Shown here: piece after piece, positions 55,456-64,000 of the stretch
Layout of the letters: every line of letters begins with the position of its first letter
Position numbering within the stretch: position 1 is the first letter of the stretch
Origin: Ditylenchus dipsaci
Taxonomy: Eukaryota > Nematoda > Chromadorea > Rhabditida > Anguinidae
DNA length: 64,000 nucleotides
Assembly: GCA_004194705.1 (NCBI GenBank)
Contig: SADC01000117.1
Coordinates: forward strand, 22,872 to 86,871
Reading direction: 5' to 3'
Made by a program: the position numbers and the translations under genes
Notes under the pieces: model-generated
Database searches by the model: none
Told to the model about the DNA's origin: nothing
What the model saw: the letters and a program-made list of their open reading frames with translations, nothing else

Positions 55456-56140
55456 ATTAAAGCTCTTGATGCATTCCGCAAAGATTGAAGAAGTGGGTGG
55501 TGAGCTCGTGCTGAAGTCGGATCCCGCTCTGAAGTGCCTCGTCTCAAATGATCCTGGTGCCTTGGAATGGCTGAAGACCTACGTCGAGCGTGCCTGCTGT
55601 GAATCGGAAACCTCTGCTGGACCGGACTCTTGGCGAAAGAAGTTGGAGTTACAGGTTAGTAAGCTTTTACATTCACCCGTCTGTGAAATTGGGGAGTTGA
55701 CCGAAATGGAAGTGGCTGAGGTCTTGACCGTCTGTGGTATAGAGCGTGGAGATGTTGTGATCGACTTGAAGTGTGCTACCCGTCTGTGTGATGTGCCTGC
55801 AATTGGACCATGCTCTGGCCTTGGTGATGGATCTTGCCTGCCTGCTGCTGCTGAAGTCTCGCTGGTGGATGGTGATGCTGCTCCTGGTCGTTCTGCCGCT
55901 GCTGGTGCCTGGATCCCCGCAACCCGTGAACATCCGCTGGCCTCTGGGTTCAAAGAATGCTCGAAGCCGTGCTCTGGGTTCCAAGAATGCTCCAAGTTGT
56001 GCCTGCCTGCTGAAGTGGACTGGATGGATGCCGGACCGAAGAATGCTAAAGAAGAAGATAAAGCCTGTGTGGCCAATATTCCTATTTGTGGTGTTTGTTC
56101 GTGTGTGTGTCTGTGTGACCCGGTAGCAATTAATAAATAA
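55456..56140 (+). CDS. unidentified GC-richer ORF
   Basis: From a TTTGTTCAG acceptor at about 55455 an open frame of about 228 codons runs to a stop at 56140. Its first half (KIEEVGGELVLKSDPALKC, ALEWLKTYVERACCE, SWRKKLELQ) looks like a compact soluble domain; a G/GTTAGT donor-like site follows at about 55653. The second half is Cys- and Ala-rich and contains a duplicated unit (GFKECSKPC / GFQECSKLC). Base composition is clearly more GC than the surroundings. No family recognised. It may be an exon of a larger gene, a captured gene fragment or a repeat-encoded protein. The long minus-strand frame over it is judged a shadow. Confidence 0.4.
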
Positions 56141-56373
56141 GTGGCTCGTGTCTGTGTGGAAGGAGCGCTTGTAAGGGTCGAAATGCGTTTTCTTACTTTG
56201 TACAGATTTTTTTGAATATAAGGGTGTTGAGATATGGCTTTTTTAAAAAAATGGGTGTCCACTAATTTGGTATCTTCATGGATAAATGGGGTCAATTCAC
56301 GCCCCGGATAATTCACGCCCCTAGATAATTCACGGCGCTAAATTAATATCCTGGTTAATATCAAGTTAATATC

Positions 56374-57115
56374 ACTTCTTTAGTTCCCCCCCCCCATACT
56401 CGGATTTTTTGAAAAGTGACCCAAAATCACCCCCCGAACTCATTTTTTCTGCACAGCAAGGTACGAAAACATTTCTAAACACTTTCTGAATGAAAAAGTC
56501 GAATTTTATCGAAAAAATTTGCCACCCAACTCTTAAGGGTAAATGGTCTTTTTAGGGTATTTTTGACCAAATTTTAACCTTTTTTAAGCAAAATATAGGT
56601 AAAATGCTAGATTTTGAACAGGTTTTTACTTTCTGGAGCCTACCGCATAAATAAACTCTGGTATGCATATGTTTTTATGCATCTAGAGTCACATTTGAGT
56701 GATTTGTGTGTCAGGTATGTGTGTGTGCGCATCTCAACCCCAAGTAACCAAGCCCCCTGCGCCCCCGAAGGGGGCGCAGGGGGCTTGGTTGGTTAGAGAT
56801 GCGCGCACAGACTTACCTTAGACATAACTCCGAGCAAGACTCTTGATCAAAAATAAATTTAGAGACTATTTTTGGCCAGCTCCAGCAAGAAAAATGTGAA
56901 AAATCACCTAAAAATGACCCTAAAATACCCAAAAAAATACCATCTACCCCAAGGGGCGGGTGGCAATTTTTTTTGAAAAAAATTCATTTTTCTAATTCAG
57001 AAAGTGTTTAGAAATGCTTCTCACATGTTGTTGTGCAGAAAAAATAAGTTCGGGGTTGATTTTGGGTCACTTTTCAAAAAATCCGAGTATGGGGGGGAGG
57101 AACTAAAGAAGTACC
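56374..57115. repeat. foldback with family A core
   Basis: Arms: CCATACTCGGATTTTTTGAA, then GTGACCCAAAATCA, at 56390-56600 and mirrored at 56880-57110. The centre (56625-56875) is a family A copy with GCATCTCAACCCC, CCCCCTGCGCCCCC-GAAG-GGGGGCGCAGG and ACCTTAGAC. Confidence 0.8.
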
Positions 57116-58335
57116 AGTGATATCTGGTCAATTGATCTGCTAATAGGTTACAGGCTCTAATCCCGGTGGTGGTAAACACTTTTTTATAGACTAGTTCCAG
57201 AATAAAAAAAAGACCAATAAGACCAATATTTAAAAGACCAATAGGAGTCAGGGTGGATAGAAAAACCTCCTGGTACCTGCTCTATTTAGTAAAAGTAAAA
57301 ATAAAAGAAAGTAAATTTTTTTTGGGTTCCAAAACCTGTTTTCTGGACTGATTCGGACACGCTGAAGATGGTTTAATAGTGGTAACATGCCGTTTTGTAA
57401 GGTATTTATTATCTCCCAATACTCAAAAAATACCATACAAAACCTTATTTTACTGTTATCAAACCATCTTCAGCATTCCCGAATCATTCCAGAAAACATT
57501 TTTCGGAACCAGAAAAACGTAAAAAATTTTTGCTCGAAGTCCAAAAAATATGACCACTTGGTTTTGTTGTACTTAGGTAGTGTAGTGGTATCCGGATAGT
57601 AATATTTTCGTCTTGTAAAGAACTTTTAAAATTAAAAATGTTTTACTATGATCAACTTTAGTTCTACTGAATAATTCATGCACTAACTAAACCAAGTGGT
57701 CCTCCACCTGGATCAAAAGAAAAGCAAATAAAGTTGGCTATAGCCCGATAAATTTTGCAATCAAATAACTGCTGTGATCTCTATTATCTGAGCAGGGTAA
57801 GAATGCCTTTATAAATGAACAGGGAACAATTGTCCATTTTATACAGGTTTCCAGTGAATACGTGGTATAAAATTCAATTTAAATGAGATGCAACACCAAC
57901 CACACCACGTTCATGTCCACCTGGCTCGTAGGAGTGTCCACTTGGTCAAATGTTTGTCAGTTTATCTAAACCACATAACTCTGAGATATTTTATGTGTCT
58001 AGCAGTTTTAATGAACATATCTAAAATCTGAGTAGTTTTAGTGGCTAAAAATGTTTTGACTAGCTGGGGACCTCCATGATCCAAGTGGACCATCTGAATG
58101 AACCATGTGGACAACAACATGAAAAAATTAGGGTGACCTGGTGATGCATCGACAGAAAAGTCCAAAAAATAATTGGAATATTACAAAATTACCTTAACTG
58201 CAAAAATAAAAACTAAGAATAAGCTTATTGTTCGTGGAATGAATGGACAGACTGTACAGGAAATAAAAAATGTAATTGGAGGCGAATTGTCCCGGGAGGC
58301 GAATTGTCCCGGAGGCGAATTGTCCTGGAGGCGAA
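57116..58335. repeat. family D interspersed repeat, copy 2 (inverted)
   Basis: 57290-58335 is the reverse complement of 43750-44830 (shared GATGCATCGACAGAAAAG, CCATGTGGACAACAACATG, ATTGGAGGCGAATTGTCC). The tail repeats GGAGGCGAATTGTCC four times. A foldback at 57330-57480 contains CGCTGAAGATGGTTT. Confidence 0.75.
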
Positions 58336-58379
58336 TTGACCCTGTACCTTACACAACCATTTTTGACTGGGCCTTTTTT

Positions 58380-59090
58380 ACCGGTCCCTTGGCAAGACTG
58401 CAGTATATGTCATAGCTCAGAAATGGCCAGAAGCATCTTTTTTCAAAGTTTTAGCACCTGAAACGTGCTTACAACACGTTTTTAGGGCGCGGACGGATAT
58501 TTCCGACCAGAAACATCTTTTACTTCGTTTTGATCACTGGAGCCAGGCAGAAAGAGTCTCTATCTGCATTTGCAATCAAGAGTCTATCTCGGAACTATGT
58601 CTAAGGTATGTGTGTGTGCGCATCTCAACCCCAAGCAACCAAGCCCCCTTAGGGGGCGCAGGGTGCTTGGAGTTGAGATGCGCAAAACCCACACACCGTA
58701 GACACAAATCACTCGAAAGTAACTCTGGTTGCATAAAAACAATACGCATACCAGAGTTTCTTTATGCGGTAGGCCCCAGCTAACAAAACTATGTTCAAAT
58801 TGCATCTTTTGGGGGATTTTTAGCACATTTAGGTACCCTTTTTCGGTTAAATTAGCTTGGGGGACAGGTACATAAGTGCCGATACGATAAGAGTGGCACA
58901 ATTATCTTGTATATGTGCAATGGGGTGGGTATAATGGTGAAAACTGGTCGGAAAAGTTTTTCGTCGGAAATATCCGTCCGCGCCCTAAAACCTGTTTTAA
59001 GCACGTTTCAGGTGCTAAAACTTTGAAAAAAGATGTTTCTGGCCATTTCTGAGCTATGACATATACTGCAGTTTAGCCGGTCCCTTTTTA
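58380..59090. repeat. foldback with family A core, second example
   Basis: Arms at 58385-58505 and 58930-59085 share TGCAGTATATGTCATAGC, CAGAAATGGCCAGAAGCATC and TAGGGCGCGGACGGATATT. The centre (58575-58800) is a family A copy (CTAAGGTATGTG, GCGCATCTCAACCCC, GGGGGCGCAGGG, ACTCGAAAGTAACTCTGG). Confidence 0.8.
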
Positions 59091-59245
59091 CAGCCCTTTT
59101 TACGTAGTAACACTAACTATTGTTTGAATTGCTTTATAATCATGACAAAATAAATAACTTTTGGTAGAAACTCTATAAAAATTAGGATTATAGAAACAGT
59201 CATACTGATATATAGACCATGCATAACCTTGACATTTAAGACGAC

Positions 59246-59316
59246 TAGGTGGCCTAGTGGGTATGGCGGTGGTGGTGAATCACTGATGCAAAAGTTCGGT
59301 TCCCCTGGTAACCGAC
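59246..59316 (+). other. tRNA-like sequence
   Basis: GGTGGCCTAGTGGGTATGGC resembles box A with its D arm, and AGTTCGGTTCCCCTGG resembles box B. The acceptor arms GACTAGG/AACCGAC do not pair well, so this looks like a SINE head or decayed tRNA. Confidence 0.45.
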
Positions 59317-59589
59317 TTACTTTTTTTAGTTTAAATTGGGTAAGGTTTAACGGCGCTACTATTGAATACCTCCCCTCTTCAAAATTTTTTTTTCAAAATC
59401 GTGTTTTAACCACTCCTAAGTGATTTTATGCGCTGAAAACGATAAAAAAGGTGTTTTCGGGCATTTTCTGATCTATAACGTTTATTTTTAAAAAAAAATT
59501 TTTAACTAAAATTTGACTTTTTGCCTTGGGGGACCAATGTAAATCACCTGAAAATGGTACCTAGAGACCTAAAAAAGATGGGATTTGAA

Positions 59590-59850
59590 CATAGTTTTGT
59601 TAACTGGGGCCTACCGCATAAAGAAACTCTGGTATGCATGCTTTTTCATGCATACAGAGTCACTTTCGAGTGATTTGTGTCTAAGGTATGTGGGTGTGCG
59701 CATCTCAACTCCAAGCCCCCTGCGCCCCGAAGGGGGCGCAGGGGGCTTGAGAGTTAGAGATGCGCGCACTCACTTACCTTAGACATGATTCCGAGAAGGA
59801 CTCTTGACCATAAAATGCATATATAGGCTCTCTTGCCCAGCTCCAGTGAC
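59590..59850. repeat. family A structured repeat
   Basis: One of the most complete copies: GGGGCCTACCGCATAAAG, CTCTGGTATGCATGC / GCATGCATACAGAG hairpin, TCACTTTCGAGTGA hairpin, then the long stem GTCTAAGGTATGTGG ... GCCCCCTGCGCCCC-GAAG-GGGGCGCAGGGGGC ... CACTTACCTTAGAC. Confidence 0.85.
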
Positions 59851-60654
59851 CAAAATGGGGTAAAAACCCCCGAAAATGACCAATTTTGGCCAAAAATTTT
59901 TTTTTAAAAAATCGACTTTTTTTGGTCAGAAAACGTTTTTCATTTGAAATTTTTTAAATTTTTCAAGCCATTTAGGTGGATATCCAGCTGACCAGGAGGC
60001 ACCTACCCTGGATTTCGCGGTACGAACGGGCGAAATCGCAGTTTTTGTCCCAATAAACAAGATTCGCCACACGATTTTACATATGGAATTATTATTCGTT
60101 TTTCGATGTGGCCACTTTTTATTTTTTCAGGCCATTCAGGTTGTATATATGACCATATATGACCATGAGGTGCCTACCCTGGGTTTTGGAGTTTAAGTGA
60201 ATGAAATCACGGTTATGGTTCTATCAAACAGGATTCACCACACGATTTCACGTCGGAGAAAAGTGGTTTGAATGTGGTATGTTGACTGTGACTTTTAAAC
60301 ATACAGGTAAAGAACAGTCAAAGCAGTCGATAAGGGTCATACTCGTATCAAGAACGATCTTAAAAGTAAGTTCCCGAAAACATGATTCTTCGAACCCCAT
60401 TTTCTCCAAAACCGGAAAATTTCGAAAGTCATTTTATCAAAAATACAAATTTTCGAAAAAAAATTGTTCGAAAATGGAAAAACCCGAAAACAGAAAAAAC
60501 CGAAAACTTAAAAACCAAAAACGGAAAAAATCGAAAACGGAAAAAATTCAAACTCGCACATTTCGAAACTAATTAAATCGAAACCCAATACAGCCAACAA
60601 ATTCTTCTTAAAAAATTTCCGAGAAAAGAAAGATACCAAAAAGTCATTGTAAAC

Positions 60655-61345
60655 TTAGTGCACACGCTTTTTTGTCTCAAAGAGAAACTCTTTGTCACCC
60701 GGCTTTTTGTTTTTGTTACTTATAATTTGTTCTGCTTTCTTAATCCGTCAAGAAAAACGTACCAAGGAACATTTAAAATACTGAAAAATAGGTTATAATC
60801 TTAAAATTGCTGTTTTGAAAAGCTCAGCTTTTGTTCTAAACCTAATTTTTCGACAAAAATATAAAGCCAAGCAGGAACCACTATAACCAAAGGAAAGCCT
60901 CGTAATTCTGCGTCAAACGGTATATATGGTTTCATTCGAACGAAAAAAAAATCTCCGCTGAAAAAGGCCTTAAAAAGAATGGATGTCAAAAAAACATTAA
61001 AATTTCAGTATGTATATGTTTTTGTCTCATTGACTAACTTTTTGTCACCCAGGTTTTTTTTTAATTTTTTTATCATTTAGCTCTCAATTCTTTACGCTTT
61101 CTGAATTCGTGATAAAAAAAGACGTACCAGAAGACTTTGAGATAGTGAAAAAACAGCTTTTTATCTAAAAAGTTATGTTTTAAAAAATAAGGCTTTTGTG
61201 TTAATTGTCAACTTGTTTCCACAAAAATTGACTGATATGCAAAAACCATCATTACCATAAGAAAGCCCGCATTATTCTGCGTAGAATGGTATGAAATGTG
61301 TGTTGGTTATGAGATGAAAATAAGAAGCTGTATGCTCAGGAAAGA
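60655..61345. repeat. diverged tandem duplication, about 340-base unit
   Basis: 60655-60990 and 61005-61345 share, in the same order, TTTTTGTCTCA, CTTTTTGTCACCC, a GACGTACCA-like word, GCTTTTGT, CCA-TA-AACC and ATTCTGCGT blocks. The two are perhaps 65-75% alike by eye. No coding frame is kept. Confidence 0.55.
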
Positions 61346-61705
61346 AAACATCCACATTTTAGGTATTACTCATGGGTCGAACTTTTGATTAGCCATATCT
61401 CGACACCCAAATATAAAGTTGGCTTTCTGTAAAAAGTAAACTTACTCAGAATTTTCTCCTCTTAGAATAAGACCAAAACAAGAAATATCGAAAAAATTGA
61501 GGGAACAAAAGTTTATATAAGGTAGTCCATTTTCACGGAACATGACTTTTGAGTGGCTTAGGGTGATATGATGTGGTTTAGGGTGATTTGAGATGGCTTA
61601 GTGCGGCTTGGGGTGATTTGGTGTGCTTTAGGTGGTTTGGGGTAGTTTTGGGGTGATATGGGATGATTTGGGGTGATATAGGGTGGTTTTGGGGCTTGAG
61701 TTCAG

Positions 61706-62550
61706 AATCCCCCCCACGGGGGGTGATCAGGTGGAGGAGATAACCTCATATTCGTGTTTCTCGACCCCGATTTCATGAGAAAGCCGCGCGTTTTTCTTTA
61801 TTCTGAAAAAAAAATTTCGAACCACAGGGGAGGGGGGAGGTACCGTGGTTTTTTTAGTCAAAATTGAAAAATTTAAATTGGCGCCTTTTGAATTTTAAAG
61901 GGATAAAGAACTGTATAGGGAGGGGAAGGGAACAAAAGGGGGCCACTAATCATACAGGGCTCACTAACAAGAAGATGTTGAACATAATTTTGAATACTGG
62001 GGCCTACCGCATAAATAAACTCTGGTATGCATGCTTTTTCATGCATTCAGAGTCACTTTCGAGTGATTTGTGTCTAAGGTATGTGTGTGTGCGCATCTCA
62101 ACTCCAAGCCCCCTGCGCTCAGGTTGACCAACTCAAATTACGAAAAAAGGTGGCAAATTTTTTCCGAAAGGTGGCATTTAAGGCAAATTTTTCTAAAACT
62201 TGTTTCCACAAAAATTGACTGATATGCATTTTTCGCCACGGCCCAAGTTGAAAAACATGGTAAGACAGTGGAAGAATACAAAAAATTACCTTTTTAACGT
62301 TCTGCCATAAAAGTGGCCCCCTTTTATTCCTTTCCCCTCCTAATACAGCCCTTATTGCCTTTAAATTTAAAAGGTGCCAATTTAAATTTTCAAATTGTGA
62401 ATAAAAAACCATGATACCCCCTGTAGTTCGAAATTTTTTTCTCAGAATCATAAAAACGCGCGGCTTTCTCATGAAATCGGGTCGAGAAACACGAATATGA
62501 TGTTATCTCCGCACCTGATCACTTCCCGTGGGGGGAGTGGGATTCGTCAC
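61706..62550. repeat. foldback with truncated family A core, third example
   Basis: Arms: GTGATCAGGTG, ATTCGTGTTTCTCGACCC and TTTCATGAGAAAGCCGCGCG at 61715-61800, mirrored at 62455-62530; GGGGAAGGGAACAAAAGG mirrored at 62315-62335. The core 61960-62118 is a family A copy cut off at its GC-rich stem (CCCCCTGCGCTC). Confidence 0.75.
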
Positions 62551-63070
62551 TGCAACCGGTTTTGGGAAAGTTTGGCTGACATGAAGTGGTTTGGAGTGCC
62601 CTTAAAAAAGATTCGCTAAGACTGCCATATCAAAAAGACATGAATGATTTGACCAAGCTGTTTTCCGAACAGGTTACAGAAGTCTAAAAAGTGCCATTGT
62701 GAGCACCTTCATTTCGGCACCCCACTCTGACATCCGACTTCGACATCTCATTGTGAGCGCCTTATAGTACATTAAATTCTAGAGTAGGACCGGTCCGTTG
62801 AACATAAAACGGTCTTCCGGCCAATAAATCGAAACCGAAAATCATGATACTGTAGCGATTCAGTCTCTCAGATCTATGTGTATAATCGAAACCAAGATAT
62901 GCTCTGTCACGCTAGTCCAACGATTCACAACTGAAGCCACATGCAATGAAATTACCGTTTACAAAAGTTACAACTTAATTAAAAATACAAGATTTTTATT
63001 ACAAACTCATTTTATTGCACTTACATAACATACACACCACCTTTTTAACAATGAGGAATTTATATACCGA
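62551..63070. other. intergenic region, no gene recognised
   Basis: Contains a short inverted motif (AATGAGATGTCG near 54870 also occurs as CGACATCTCATT at 62735). Otherwise nothing recognised. Poly-A signal-like TTTATT near 63012 would suit the minus-strand gene. Confidence 0.4.
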
Positions 63071-63597
63071 CTAATTCGTGTTGGCTGTATTATCCAAAGC
63101 CTGCTCCTGTGCTCTTCTAACACTTTCAGCAGCGACTCTGGCCCGATTACATTCGAAAGCACTTTTTTTCTGACGAGCTGAAATTTATTAAATTTAGCAG
63201 TACACCTGAAACAAATAAAAAATTTCGAGACCAATTGTTACGAAATCGATGCCATATTTTTCAATGAAGTGGTCGTGCAGCTTCCTCTCTAGCCCTTTTC
63301 GATTGATAGCTGAGCTAAAGCAATCGTAGATGATCACATGCTATGAACAAAAAACTGACTCGAAAAAAGGATGCTTCATTCTAAGGGAATTCGTCTCAAA
63401 TTTGACCTTGTTATATTCGTCATTCAAAAATTTTCTGAAAATTTTTTTTACATAATGAATTCCAAACGCATTAGACACACATGAAAACCAGCTGAACGAC
63501 GTAGAAGACGATGAATATACCAAGTGAGTTTCTGATAGCGTTTTTTAAGTCGAGTCTGCTGTGTATTTGCACGAAACCAATTACTAGCTAAAACACA
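63071..63597 (-). CDS. 3' end of an unidentified gene
   Basis: Minus-strand exons: about 63597-63490, 63434-63407, 63340-63232 and 63177-63071 (stop 63073-63071), GT-AG introns. The protein reads SNWFRANTQQTRLKKRYQ, LTWYIHRLLRRSA, KFLNDEYNK, HVIIYDCFSSAINRKGLE, KLHDHFIEKYGIDFVTI, ARQKKSAFECNRARVAAES and ends in an Ala/Gln-rich helix. It is basic and helical; I do not recognise the family. Phase fits at most junctions, but the 63434 junction needs an alternative donor. The ORF with ATG at 63791 may be an upstream exon. Confidence 0.6.
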
Positions 63598-64000
63598 ATT
63601 TTTTAACTAGCCAGTCTCAAATCAACTGGGTAAAGTTTGCCGAAAACAAGATTTGCAGAAACTGTAATCGCCAAAAAACTCAATGGCTCAAATTGAAATG
63701 CCCCCTCAAGAGGATTGAATTTCTCCTCAAGTTTATTTTTTTTCACCCGAAAATTTTCTGTTGCTATTTTTCCTTGAATATTTGTTGTCATTTTGCAAAA
63801 CTTTTTATCTTTTCTTGTTAGCCCTGGATCTGACTTTCTAATGAGCTATCAAACTCTGCTGGGTAATTTGAAAAATTTAGAGCTCAAGAGGTATCAAAAA
63901 AAGAAGAACTCTGGAAAAATATCTCTCAAGCTCTTTTTAAAATCTCTTGATCTCTACATTTCTCAGATTACCAGCGGACTTTGATAGCTCAATAGAAAGC

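Noticed and set aside
55579..56316. 245-codon minus-strand ORF opposite the 55456-56140 frame
   Set aside because: Low-complexity Ser/Thr/Ala content with no splice or motif support; typical antisense shadow of a GC-rich frame. The plus frame is only moderately better, so this is a judgement.

Overview
The window is animal nuclear DNA, most likely from a nematode. Genes are split into small exons by short introns (about 45-70 bases) with TTTCAG-type acceptors, intergenic DNA is AT-rich, and the gene set (papilin with a GCCPDG cassette, an astacin protease) is typical of ecdysozoans. Many inverted-repeat elements resemble nematode MITEs. The species cannot be named from the sequence alone. No bacterial-type operons, rRNA genes or CRISPR arrays are present.

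Layout. 1-14.6 kb: the minus-strand papilin gene (start codon 14608-14606), at least 24 exons, running off the left edge; its introns are full of MITEs. 14.6-25.1 kb: no gene that I can support; nested foldback elements and MITEs. 25.1-32.5 kb: a repeat copy, then a foldback element holding a Mutator-like (MULE) transposon with an OTU-protease domain, whose left terminal repeat holds a near-perfect 2 x 736-bp palindrome. 32.5-35.9 kb: MITEs, hAT fragments and a minisatellite. 35.9-47.9 kb: a plus-strand astacin metalloprotease gene with five recognised exons. Its 8-kb last intron holds a 3.65-kb hAT transposon that itself holds a 1-kb Harbinger-type element; an earlier intron holds, antisense, a tiny gene for a single-pass membrane peptide. 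47.9-51.3 kb: repeats, tRNA-like foldbacks and one last-exon-like segment. 51.4-54.3 kb: plus-strand inositol-pentakisphosphate 2-kinase (IPPK). 54.5-62.6 kb: repeats and one GC-richer unidentified ORF. 63.0-63.6 kb: minus-strand end of an unidentified gene.

How it fits together. The host genes are unrelated: papilin is an extracellular-matrix glycoprotein, astacin a zinc endopeptidase, IPPK makes inositol hexakisphosphate. They share no pathway visible here. The dominant theme is layered transposition. Many insertions keep readable target-site duplications (8 bp for hAT, about 9 bp for MULE, CAG for Harbinger, TA for mariner, TTAA for piggyBac-like), so the order of insertion can be worked out.

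A caution for every gene call: conserved domains are repeatedly broken by what look like single-base deletions, many in homopolymers, in host genes and transposases alike. This fits an unpolished long-read assembly better than independent gene decay. Exon edges come from reading by eye and may be off by a base or two.
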